Of a stretch of DNA of 64,000 nt, positions 1 through 6,668 are shown piece by piece. The notes under the pieces are model-generated. The model made no database searches, was not told the DNA's origin, and worked only from the letters and a program-made list of their open reading frames with translations. The stretch is from positions 1 to 64,000 of the forward strand of contig DKZG01000011.1 of assembly GCA_002493595.1 (NCBI GenBank), given 5' to 3'. The stretch's first letter is position 1. Each line of letters opens with the position of its first letter. This stretch comes from Ruminococcaceae bacterium UBA7080. GTDB taxonomy: Bacteria > Bacillota > Clostridia > Oscillospirales > Acutalibacteraceae. The translations under genes and the position numbers were made by a program.

Positions 1-99
1 AGCAAAATTTAATGAAATATAGTGCTTATACACTATATTCTGAAGTAAAATGAGTTTATAAAATCGTATATAAATACGGATGTAAATAAATCATTTTTA

Positions 100-128
100 T
101 TGACAACAATACACGAATAAAATATCAT
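100..128 (+). promoter_or_regulatory. sigma-A type promoter
   Basis: TTGACA at 100-105, a 17-base spacer and TATCAT at 123-128. The predicted transcription start falls at about 135, which is the ATG of the next reading frame, so the transcript would have no leader. Bases 1-99 are AT-rich and I see no gene in them. Confidence 0.6.
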
Positions 129-134
129 ATAGTT

Positions 135-296
135 ATGATTAAAATTATGTTTGTATGCCACGGCAACATTTGCCGTTCGCCGATGGCAGAATTTGCGAGT
201 AACTGTGAGCTTGATAATCATAACAGCTACGAATTTCATATGGCAACAGGTTTTACAGAGACGAACCGCATAATTTGTTTTAAGAAAGAATTATAA
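135..296 (+). pseudogene. chimeric remnant: LMW protein-tyrosine phosphatase start joined to GNAT acetyltransferase end
   Basis: This 53-codon frame begins with the low-molecular-weight protein-tyrosine phosphatase signature: the phosphate-binding loop CHGNICR (Cys8 to Arg14) followed by SPMAEF. A real family member has about 150 residues, but here the homology stops at residue 20. From there the sequence reads EFASNCELDN, then GFTETNRIICFKKEL to the stop. That is the C-terminal end typical of AAC(6')-like GNAT acetyltransferases. Both parents would encode Glu-Phe at the join, so a deletion through the shared bases gaattt is a simple explanation. The catalytic Asp of the phosphatase and the acetyl-CoA site of the GNAT are both missing, so neither activity is expected. 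The junction reading rests on family recall, not on an alignment. Confidence 0.7.
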
Positions 297-297
297 T

Positions 298-804
298 ATG
301 GGAATAACGGATATTAAAATCAGAAAAATGAATCAGACTGACAGCCGTGAAGAGATAAGCAATATTTATGAGCAAAGCTGGAAATTTGCGTACAAGGGCA
401 TTATTCCGCAGGTGTATTTAGACCGTATTGCGAAAGGTCAATGGTGCAGTGCATTTGATAATCCGGACAGGTATACCCTTGTGATGCTGGATGGGGATAA
501 GATAATCGGCACATCATGCTACTGCAAATCACGCTTTGAGGATTATAAGGACCGGGGCGAAATCATTTCAATCTATTTTCTGCCTGAATACATGGGCAAA
601 GGCTATGGTAAATCCTTGCTTGAAAGAGCTGTTAAGGAATTGAAATCAATGGGTTTTAAAACTATTTTTCTTTGGGTGCTTGAAGAAAACCACAGAGCAA
701 GGCATTTTTATGCCAAATGCGCATTTAAAACAAGCGGTGAATATTTGGATAGAGTTATAGGCGGTAGGCAGCTGCGTGAACTGCAGTATGTTTATGATGT
801 TTAA
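298..804 (+). CDS. GNAT family N-acetyltransferase
   Basis: A 168-residue protein with a complete GNAT fold: an N-terminal helix-rich part, the strand IISIYFLPEY, then the acetyl-CoA pyrophosphate-binding motif MGKGYG near residue 100, and the C-terminal strand with HRARHFYAKCAF that fits motif B. It should transfer an acetyl group from acetyl-CoA to an amine. The substrate cannot be told from sequence. It starts one base after the stop of the preceding remnant, so the two share a transcript. The ribosome site is weak (aagaaag). It is one of three intact GNAT genes in the first 2.2 kb, which suggests an accessory resistance or detoxification cluster carried by the element. Confidence 0.85.
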   Translation: MGITDIKIRKMNQTDSREEISNIYEQSWKFAYKGIIPQVYLDRIAKGQWCSAFDNPDRYTLVMLDGDKIIGTSCYCKSRFEDYKDRGEIISIYFLPEYMGKGYGKSLLERAVKELKSMGFKTIFLWVLEENHRARHFYAKCAFKTSGEYLDRVIGGRQLRELQYVYDV

Positions 805-817
805 GGTGACGTGTATT

Positions 818-1318
818 ATGCTTGATTTAAGATTATATCAAAATACGGATGCACAGGCTATTGTAAAGTGGCTGAAAAACGAATATGCGTTTCGTCAGTG
901 GAGTGCAGACCGATATGAAAGCTATCCGATAACAGCCGAGGATATGAACAGGTACTATTCACAGTACAGTGATGATGAGTTATACAAATTAACCGCAGTT
1001 GATGATGATGAAATCATCGGGCATCTTACGATACGATTTATTGATGAAGCAAGGAGAATCGCCCGTCTCGGTTTTGTCATTGTGGATGATACAAAAAGAG
1101 GACAGGGCTACGGCAAGCAGCTTGTTACATCAGCCATTGCATATGCATTCGGTGAATTAAAGGCAGACAAAGTAACCCTGGGTGTTTTTGAAAATAACAC
1201 TCCAGCCCTTCGGTGCTATCTTTCCTGCGGCTTTAGAATAGTTGAAAGAGAAACAACCGAAAGCTATTCGTGTATGGGCGAAATTTGGAATTGTATTGAG
1301 ATGCAAATAATCCGATAA
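818..1318 (+). CDS. GNAT family N-acetyltransferase (RimJ/RimL-like)
   Basis: A 166-residue GNAT protein. The acetyl-CoA motif is RGQGYG after the strand ARLGFVIVDD, and the C-terminal part has NNTPALRCYLSCGFRIVE, the usual motif B with a conserved Tyr. I chose the ATG at 818 because aaggtga lies 8 bases upstream. An upstream in-frame ATG at 776 would overlap the previous gene and lacks a ribosome site. The target amine is unknown. It lies 13 bases after the previous GNAT gene and is probably co-transcribed with it. Confidence 0.85.
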   Translation: MLDLRLYQNTDAQAIVKWLKNEYAFRQWSADRYESYPITAEDMNRYYSQYSDDELYKLTAVDDDEIIGHLTIRFIDEARRIARLGFVIVDDTKRGQGYGKQLVTSAIAYAFGELKADKVTLGVFENNTPALRCYLSCGFRIVERETTESYSCMGEIWNCIEMQIIR

Positions 1319-1351
1319 ATTATAAGTTATTCAAAAGGCAATATGTGAAAA

Positions 1352-1666
1352 ATGGAGAAGATTAAAGATTTTTTTATAGAGATAAAAAAGAAGTTTATCA
1401 AATTCTGCAAATGGGTATGGAAAGAATGCAAAGATTGGCGCACAGTTGTTATTTTTGTAATAGTTGTAGTGGTTATGTATTCGCCTGTTTGGGGCGGATA
1501 TTTGTGCCACGCTGCATTCGGCTGGAAATGGTGCAGTGTGATGGCTACAGCGTATCTTGCATTCTGGGCTGGTCCGTTCACACCTTTTTTCCCCATGTGT
1601 ATTGCTATTACTTTGGGAATACGGCGCCTTATTGATAAGATAAAAGGCAAAAATGATATAAAATAA
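1352..1666 (+). CDS. small membrane protein of unknown function
   Basis: A 104-residue protein with a basic, helical N-terminus (residues 1-30, rich in Lys and Trp) and two hydrophobic segments, about residues 31-50 and 60-95. The second contains FWAGPFTPFFPMCIAITLG. A basic tail closes it. I recognise this as resembling short conserved membrane proteins of gut Firmicutes, but no function is known to me. The ribosome site (aaaagg) is somewhat distant. It sits between two GNAT genes in the accessory cluster. Confidence 0.7.
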   Translation: MEKIKDFFIEIKKKFIKFCKWVWKECKDWRTVVIFVIVVVVMYSPVWGGYLCHAAFGWKWCSVMATAYLAFWAGPFTPFFPMCIAITLGIRRLIDKIKGKNDIK

Positions 1667-1687
1667 TGCAGTGAGGAGATATACCCG

Positions 1688-2212
1688 GTGGAAGATAAGC
1701 AGATGATACTGGAAACACAACGACTATATTTGCGTGAAATGACGCAGAATGATTTTGAATCGTTATGCAGGATACTGCAGGATGAAAAAGTGATGTATGC
1801 TTATGAGGGGGCATTTCATGATTCGGAAGTACAAGAATGGCTCGACAGACAGATTGAACGTTACAAAAAATGGAATTTTGGATTATGGGCTGTAATTCTG
1901 AAAGAATCCGGCGAAATGATTGGTCAGTGTGGTCTGACCATGCAGCCGTGGAAAGACCGGGAGGTACTTGAAATCGGCTATCTTTTTCAGCGTCGGTTTT
2001 GGAATCAGGGTTATGCTATAGAATCCGCTGAAGCCTGTAAAAAATATGCTTTTGAAGGGTTGGATGCCGACGAAGTTTGTTCAATAATCCGCGATACAAA
2101 TATACAGTCACAAAAAGTTGCAATCAGAAATGGTATGACAAGGCAGGATAGCTGGACAAAGCATTACAAGGGAATGGATATGCCTCATTACAGATATGCG
2201 GTAAGAAAATAA
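1688..2212 (+). CDS. GNAT family N-acetyltransferase (RimJ/RimL type)
   Basis: A 174-residue protein of the RimL-like GNAT group. It opens with the typical strand LETQRLYLREMTQNDFE, and the acetyl-CoA region is EIGYLFQRRFWNQGYAIES, where WNQGYA replaces the usual RGxGxG/A. This substitution is normal in the RimJ/RimL branch. I chose the GTG at 1688 because the gagga at 1673-1677 is correctly spaced for it. The ATG at 1703 would be about 25 bases away. The likely substrate is a protein N-terminus or a small amine, which the sequence does not settle. Confidence 0.85.
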   Translation: MEDKQMILETQRLYLREMTQNDFESLCRILQDEKVMYAYEGAFHDSEVQEWLDRQIERYKKWNFGLWAVILKESGEMIGQCGLTMQPWKDREVLEIGYLFQRRFWNQGYAIESAEACKKYAFEGLDADEVCSIIRDTNIQSQKVAIRNGMTRQDSWTKHYKGMDMPHYRYAVRK

Positions 2213-2258
2213 TGTTTTAGTTTACAGGTTGTCATGAAAATAACCGGGGATACTTATT

Positions 2259-2822
2259 ATGTTAGAGGATTTGAGCTTAGAAGAGTTATGGGAATTGTTC
2301 CCGATTTATTTTGTTGATAATAATGCAGATTTTGCAAAGCAGTTTTCAGCCGAAAAAGAAAGGTTAAATTTTTTATTAGGTAACTATATCAAAAGAGTCA
2401 GTCATATCGGCAGCACGGCAATAAAGAATATAAAGACAAAGCCTATTGTTGATATTTTAATAGAAATAGATTTGAATAATAAAGACATTGTAAAACAAGT
2501 ATTATTGGATAACCATTACATTCTGATGGGTGAGTCAGTAAACAAAATATCTTTTAATAAGGGCTATACAATAAACGGCTATGCCGATACTGTATTTCAT
2601 ATTCATATAAAAGAATACGGCGATTGTGATGAACTGTATTTCAGAGATTATTTGAATGATAATTACGAAACAGCAAAGGAATATGAAAAGTTAAAGGAAA
2701 AATTGTATAACAAGTATCAACCAAACAGAGATTTATACACAGCGGGTAAAAGCAAATTTGTTGTTGAAATCGTGAACGCGGCAAAAGAAATATATATGGT
2801 AAAATATGAAAAAGCAGACTGA
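2259..2822 (+). CDS. GrpB family protein (UPF0157, nucleotidyltransferase-like)
   Basis: A 187-residue protein with the hallmarks of the GrpB/UPF0157 family: RVSHIGSTAI near residue 47, KPIVDILIEID near 61, FHIHI near 112 and YFRDYL near 126. The family has a nucleotidyltransferase-like fold, and its biochemical role is largely unproven. GGGGA lies upstream of the ATG. Its N-terminal extension (LSLEELWELFPI) is typical of clostridial members. It belongs to the accessory cluster on the presumed element. Confidence 0.85.
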   Translation: MLEDLSLEELWELFPIYFVDNNADFAKQFSAEKERLNFLLGNYIKRVSHIGSTAIKNIKTKPIVDILIEIDLNNKDIVKQVLLDNHYILMGESVNKISFNKGYTINGYADTVFHIHIKEYGDCDELYFRDYLNDNYETAKEYEKLKEKLYNKYQPNRDLYTAGKSKFVVEIVNAAKEIYMVKYEKAD

Positions 2823-2838
2823 TTAGAGGTAGGATTGT

Positions 2839-3552
2839 ATGTCAATGTGGAATCCGTGGCGCGGATGTAAAAAATGCAGTGATGGCTGTTTGCATTGCTA
2901 CATTCACAAGGGTGATGCAAAAAGAAATATTGATACAAATAAAATTGTAAAAACAAGGGATTTTGATAAGCCCGTTCAACGACTGAAAAACGGAAACTAT
3001 AAAATGAAGTCAGGGATTGTTTATCTTTGTTTTTCCGGTGATTTCCTTATTGAAGAAGCGGATGATTGGCGCGATGAATGCTGGAAAATGATAAGAGTAA
3101 GACAGGATTGCACTTTTCTTTTTCTTACAAAAAGAATTGACCGATTTATACACTGTATTCCCGATGATTGGGAGGACGGATATGATAATGTGGTGGTTTG
3201 CTGCACGGTTGAAAATCAGAAAAATGCCGATTATAAACTGAATATATTTAAAGATTTGCCGATAAAGCACAAATGTATTACCGCTCAGCCGCTTCTTGAA
3301 AGTATTGATATTGAAAGATATCTTGATGATATAGAATTAGTTGTTGTCGGCGGCGAATCAGACAGAAATGGCAGACCGCTTAATTTCGATTGGGTACTGA
3401 GTATAAGAGAGCAGTGTATAAGAAAAAATGTAAGCTTTGAGTTCAGGCAATGTGCAACATATTTTATAAAAGATTCCAAGAAATACATTTTGCAGACTAA
3501 AGATTTGTGCAGACAGGCAAAGCTGGCAAATATTGATTTTAGCAAAACGTAA
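2839..3552 (+). CDS. DUF5131 family protein (phage Gp37/Gp68-like)
   Basis: A 237-residue protein that begins MSMWNPWRGCKKCSDGC and continues to CLHCY, a cysteine cluster in the manner of a radical-SAM-type iron-sulfur site. It also has the strand LCFSGDFL, the FLFLTKR segment, and VVVGGESDRNGRPLNFDWV near the C-terminus. These are the features of the DUF5131 family, found in phages and mobile DNA and often predicted to be radical SAM-like. The catalysed reaction is unknown. The next gene is convergent and a shared terminator lies between them. Confidence 0.85.
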   Translation: MSMWNPWRGCKKCSDGCLHCYIHKGDAKRNIDTNKIVKTRDFDKPVQRLKNGNYKMKSGIVYLCFSGDFLIEEADDWRDECWKMIRVRQDCTFLFLTKRIDRFIHCIPDDWEDGYDNVVVCCTVENQKNADYKLNIFKDLPIKHKCITAQPLLESIDIERYLDDIELVVVGGESDRNGRPLNFDWVLSIREQCIRKNVSFEFRQCATYFIKDSKKYILQTKDLCRQAKLANIDFSKT

Positions 3553-3615
3553 TATGCACCGACAAAAATGAAAAAGAGAATCAATAAGTTAAATATTTGT
3601 GATTATATAATATTA

Positions 3616-3646
3616 AAAGCGTTGGAAAAATAAATTCCAACGCTTA
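3616..3646. terminator. bidirectional rho-independent terminator
   Basis: An 11-base inverted repeat (aagcgttggaa / ttccaacgctt) with a 7-base loop, flanked by A-rich and T-rich runs on the two sides. It sits between the convergent DUF5131 and exonuclease genes and can serve both. Confidence 0.8.
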
Positions 3647-3658
3647 AATTGTTTTAAT

Positions 3659-4189
3659 TCAAAAATAATATGTTTTAATGAACGAAGTCACATCTGTTCC
3701 GCTTTCCATATATTCTAACAGAATTTTAGCACAGGCAAGGCTGTCGCTTCCTGCATGGTGGTGGTCGAGTTCAATGCCGTAATAATCACACATTGCATTG
3801 AGTCTGTGACTCATTTTAGGAAGTATGCGTCTGCCGATCTGTACTGTACAAAGATATGGTACTTTCTTTTTCCAGACTATACCATAATCCCGTAAACAGC
3901 ATTTCAGAACACTCAAGTCAAACGGCGCGTTGTGTGCAACCAAAATACTGCTGTTCATTAATGGCTCGATTTTTTTCCATATATCAGGGAATGTCGGTTT
4001 GTTCTGCACCATTTCATTGCTTATTCCTGTTAATTGTGTATTGAAATAATCAAAACCTGTTTCAGGATTAATAAGAGAATAAAGTTTTCTTGTGATAATT
4101 CCATCTTCAATTATCGTAATACCGATTGCACTCATACGATTGTTAAAACGATTTGGCGTTTCAACATCAAAAGCAATATACTGTGCCAT
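3659..4189 (-). CDS. DnaQ-like 3'-5' exonuclease (DEDDh family)
   Basis: A 176-residue exonuclease domain. Motif I is FDVETPN (Asp8, Glu10), motif II is VAHNAPFDLS and motif III is HHAGSDSLACAK, with the His and final Asp of the DEDDh type. Known members remove nucleotides from 3' ends using two metal ions. It is a stand-alone domain of ordinary length, so it may act in repair, RNA processing or element maintenance and not as a polymerase III epsilon subunit. AGGAA precedes the ATG. It is the only minus-strand intact gene on the presumed element. Confidence 0.85.
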   Translation of the reverse strand: MAQYIAFDVETPNRFNNRMSAIGITIIEDGIITRKLYSLINPETGFDYFNTQLTGISNEMVQNKPTFPDIWKKIEPLMNSSILVAHNAPFDLSVLKCCLRDYGIVWKKKVPYLCTVQIGRRILPKMSHRLNAMCDYYGIELDHHHAGSDSLACAKILLEYMESGTDVTSFIKTYYF

Positions 4190-4332
4190 TTTATTCCTGC
4201 CTATGTGTCGTAGTAACTAAATCATATCATATTAAATGCCGAAAAGTCAATTTATGCATTTATCAAAATCTGAAAGGGATTTCGGAATAGGGACAAGATG
4301 CTTTTGCATAGATTTCGTTGAGGCGAATATCG

Positions 4333-4497
4333 ATGAAAACGAAAGTTATTTTGGAAAGTCAAAACGAATATGCAAAGCAGTCAAACAAAGAATTTGAAAA
4401 AGAATATATAAGAGCAATGCTGATTGCTCTTTTGGAGGATAAAAAAATCAGCCGTACACAGTATGACGAGTGCAGGAAACGACTTAAAATTGAATAG
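4333..4497 (+). CDS. small protein next to the recombinase (SHOCT-like end)
   Basis: A 54-residue reading frame with a basic, hydrophilic first half and a C-terminal EYIRAMLIALLEDKKISRTQ helix pair followed by YDECRKRLKIE. The pattern of a short helix, a K-K-I-S turn and a second helix resembles SHOCT-like oligomerisation or binding ends. GAGG lies about 10 bases before the ATG. Small genes of this sort often precede large serine recombinases on clostridial elements, so a role in recombination or its control is possible but unproven. A second short frame (4254-4397) overlaps it and is less convincing. Confidence 0.5.
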   Translation: MKTKVILESQNEYAKQSNKEFEKEYIRAMLIALLEDKKISRTQYDECRKRLKIE

Positions 4498-4629
4498 AAA
4501 TTCAAATTTTTCATAAAAGCTGGGTTCGCTTGCGACTGCTGCCGGTGGCAGATGAAAGGAGCAAAAAGAACTGGCAGTCGTTAAAATTTTGAAATTCATA
4601 AGAATTGAGAAAATTTTGGTAACTACAAC

Positions 4630-4657
4630 TGGACATTCAAATCACTTTGAATATAAT
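4630..4657 (+). promoter_or_regulatory. promoter of the serine recombinase gene
   Basis: TGGACA, a 16-base spacer and a consensus TATAAT (4652-4657), 65 bases before the recombinase ATG. Upstream (about 4530-4580) cgactgc and gcagtcg can pair to form an imperfect hairpin of unknown role. Confidence 0.6.
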
Positions 4658-4721
4658 GTGAGTTGAGAAAAGGCAGTTGCTCAATACTTAAGAGAAACCG
4701 CTGAAAGAAAGGAGTAAAAAT

Positions 4722-6383
4722 ATGTTTGAAACAGATGACAAGGTTAAGTGTGTTGCTGCCTACTGCCGAGTGTCAACGGACAAGACCGATCAGGCAAATT
4801 CGCTTGAAAGCCAGCAGCAGTTTTTCGGCGAATACATAAAGCGCAATCCTTTGTGGGAGCTTTATGATATTTACGTGGATGACGGAATTTCAGGCACAAA
4901 CACGAAAAAGCGTGCTTCGTTCAATCAGATGATTGATGATGCGAAAAATGGTAAATTTGATTTGATTATCACAAAGGAAATCAGCAGATTTGCGAGAAAT
5001 ATTCTTGACAGTATCGGTTATACAAGAGAGTTGAAAGCACTTGGTATCGGCGTGATTTTTCTTAATGACAGCATTAATACCCTTGATGCAGATGCGGAAA
5101 TGCGCCTTGCATTTCTCTCTACAATGGCACAGGAGGAAAGCCGAAAAACGAGTGAGCGTGTTAAGTGGGGACTTCGCAGGCAAATGGAAAAGGGAGTCGT
5201 ACTTGGCAGGGATATGCTGGGCTATGATGTGCGTGACGGTCAGTTAATAATCAACGAGGAAGGTGCTGAAACCGTAAGACTGATTTATCACAAATTTCTT
5301 GATGAGGGCAAGGGTACTCACCGAATTGCAAAAGAACTTCGTGAAGAAGGTGTCAAGACTTCAACACGAATGAAAGACTGGTCATATACCGTCATTCTGC
5401 GCATTCTGCGAAATGAAAAATACTGTGGTGATTTGGTTCAGCAAAAGACCTACACACCCGACTATCTTACCCACCAAAAGAAACGGAATTATGGCGAGCT
5501 TGAAACTGTAACGATAAAAAATCATCATGAGCCGATTATATCTCGTGAACGATTTGAGGCAGTGCAAAGAGAGCTTGAAAGACGGAAGCCGTCTGAAAGT
5601 ACTGTAAAAGCCTTTGCAAACAGATATGCGTTATCAGGTAAAATCGTCTGCGGTGAATGCGGTGCAGGTTTTGTAAGACGGCAGAAAAAGCGAAAGAATG
5701 GCACAATGAATGTGAAATGGGTGTGTGCTGAAAGTCAAAAGAATGGCGGTAAGCATAAAGAAAAGGACGGAACTGCTGTGGGATGCACAACAAATTCCGT
5801 CAGTGACAGGGATATAAAAGAGATTTTAAAAATTGTGGTTGCAGATACGATGCTGAGCCGAACAAATATAATTAATACGCTGCTACAGACTGTAGAAAGC
5901 GTTGTTAAAAGTGTGAGTAATAATGATAATATTGCACATTTTCAAAGCAAAATTGCCAAGTGTGAGGACAAGAAAAAGAAATTGCTTGATATGTGCCTTA
6001 ACGGATATATCGAGGCAAAAGAATATCGAGAGACTTGTGACGACTTAGCATATCAGATAACAGACCTTGAACAGAAGCTTATCAAGGAAAAAAGCAATCA
6101 TCAGATACTTGCAGACAAGGAAAAAATCATTGCCGATATAAAAGAATATGTAACTGCCATATCAACAGGAGAGGAGTGGAACGATTCATTTTATCGTAAT
6201 ATCGTTGACAGAATTGTGGTTTATAAGGGCAGAAAAATAGATATTCACCTTAAAATGATACCTGAAAAATGGCAGGGCAAAATCCTTGCAGGAACACGGG
6301 AAATTGAGGCACAGGAGCGTGAAAAGTGCTCTTGTGTGTCCTCCAAACCTATATCTGTAAGCAGACCTTTAAGCTCCGGATAA
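4722..6383 (+). CDS. large serine recombinase (site-specific integrase)
   Basis: A 553-residue recombinase. The resolvase domain spans about residues 10-150: YCRVSTD carries the nucleophile Ser, and RFARN and the DAEMRLAFLSTMAQEESRK helix follow. Then come the Recombinase domain (about 170-290, GYDVRDGQLIINEEGAETVR onward) and a zinc-ribbon domain with CGEC (about 311) and two later cysteines. A coiled-coil region (about 400-480) precedes a short beta segment. Such enzymes integrate and excise elements through a two-base crossover. The AAAGGAG site sits properly before the ATG. Oddly, the last dozen or so codons and the stop are the antisense of cotJC, so the free circular form would encode a different C-terminus. 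Confidence 0.93.
   Translation: MFETDDKVKCVAAYCRVSTDKTDQANSLESQQQFFGEYIKRNPLWELYDIYVDDGISGTNTKKRASFNQMIDDAKNGKFDLIITKEISRFARNILDSIGYTRELKALGIGVIFLNDSINTLDADAEMRLAFLSTMAQEESRKTSERVKWGLRRQMEKGVVLGRDMLGYDVRDGQLIINEEGAETVRLIYHKFLDEGKGTHRIAKELREEGVKTSTRMKDWSYTVILRILRNEKYCGDLVQQKTYTPDYLTHQKKRNYGELETVTIKNHHEPIISRERFEAVQRELERRKPSESTVKAFANRYALSGKIVCGECGAGFVRRQKKRKNGTMNVKWVCAESQKNGGKHKEKDGTAVGCTTNSVSDRDIKEILKIVVADTMLSRTNIINTLLQTVESVVKSVSNNDNIAHFQSKIAKCEDKKKKLLDMCLNGYIEAKEYRETCDDLAYQITDLEQKLIKEKSNHQILADKEKIIADIKEYVTAISTGEEWNDSFYRNIVDRIVVYKGRKIDIHLKMIPEKWQGKILAGTREIEAQEREKCSCVSSKPISVSRPLSSG
6336..6346. other. probable attachment-site junction (attR-like)
   Basis: Reading cotJC on the minus strand, homology with manganese catalases runs through LLTDIGLE (down to about 6341) and is then replaced by unrelated codons. 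The same bases read on the plus strand change from recombinase to antisense cotJC. The exact crossover dinucleotide cannot be placed without the left junction. Confidence 0.5.
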
Positions 6384-6532
6384 GGCATGGAATAGCGCTG
6401 TGAAAGATAGCGCAGAGAAGCTCCGAGTTCACCATCCGGACCACCATATTGTGAAATGATGATGGAAGCGGCTTTTGGGTCCGGTTTTTTTATATTAATT
6501 GGATATTGTAATTTTTTTACATAATTAAACAT
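6341..6532 (-). pseudogene. cotJC: N-terminal part of spore-coat manganese catalase, interrupted
   Basis: The first 64 codons match CotJC/manganese catalase: KKLQYPINIKKPDPK, then the strongly conserved QYGGPDGELGASLRYLSQRY (residues 28-47), then LKGLLTDIGLE. A full protein has about 190 residues and continues with EExxHLEM, which carries metal ligands. Here the frame runs into the recombinase gene instead and ends far downstream in unrelated codons. CtCCTT at 6541-6546 gives a perfect AAGGAG ribosome site for the ATG at 6532. In known spore formers CotJC is made in the mother cell and incorporated in the coat. The gene is either destroyed, or split in a way that excision of the element could repair. 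Confidence 0.85.
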
Positions 6533-6558
6533 AAAGTCAACTCCTTAATTACTGCTTT

Positions 6559-6584
6559 ATTCTATGCAATGGCAGGATAAATGA
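6559..6584 (-). promoter_or_regulatory. candidate mother-cell sporulation promoter of cotJC
   Basis: On the minus strand CATAGAATA (-10 box at 6566-6558) fits the sigma-K pattern CATANNNTA and is one base from the sigma-E box CATACAAT. TCATTTA (6584-6578) resembles a sigma-E -35 box, but the 11-base spacing is short. It lies just upstream of the cotJC ribosome site. The assignment is tentative. Confidence 0.35.
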
Positions 6585-6625
6585 CACTCTTGCGGTTATA
6601 GAGGCGTTTTTTAATTAAATTGGCT

Positions 6626-6655
6626 TAAAAATTTAAGCCGTGCAGCTGCACGGCT
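6626..6655 (-). terminator. rho-independent terminator of the ABC importer operon
   Basis: A perfect 20-base palindrome at 6636-6655 (core gccgtgca/tgcacggc) is followed on the minus strand by taaattttt. It lies 13 bases past the stop of the ATPase gene. Confidence 0.8.
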
Positions 6656-6668
6656 TTGCTGTGTTATT

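Larger units (their letters stand above)
1..6345. mobile_element. right part of an integrated element inserted in cotJC (left end outside the window)
   Basis: The serine recombinase is the last gene of the block and its end lies at the junction with a truncated cotJC, as expected for an element integrated by that enzyme. The accessory genes 135-4497 (GNATs, GrpB-like, DUF5131, exonuclease) are unlike the housekeeping genes beyond the junction. No C-terminal cotJC half is present between 1 and 4700 on either strand, so the left end must lie before base 1 or has been lost. That 1-4200 belongs to the same element is inference. Confidence 0.55.

Noticed and set aside
4254..4397. A 47-codon frame beginning MHLSKSERDF as a gene
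   Set aside because: No ribosome site and overlap with the better supported frame at 4333; kept only as a note in the findings.
1..4700. The missing C-terminal half of cotJC at the left end of the element inside the window
   Set aside because: No minus-strand stretch encodes the EExxHLEM region or later catalase motifs; the left junction must be outside or lost.
6245..6340. Continuation of the minus-strand cotJC frame into the recombinase gene as a real 95-residue protein
   Set aside because: Homology ends at about residue 64; the remaining codons are the antisense of the recombinase and have no family match.
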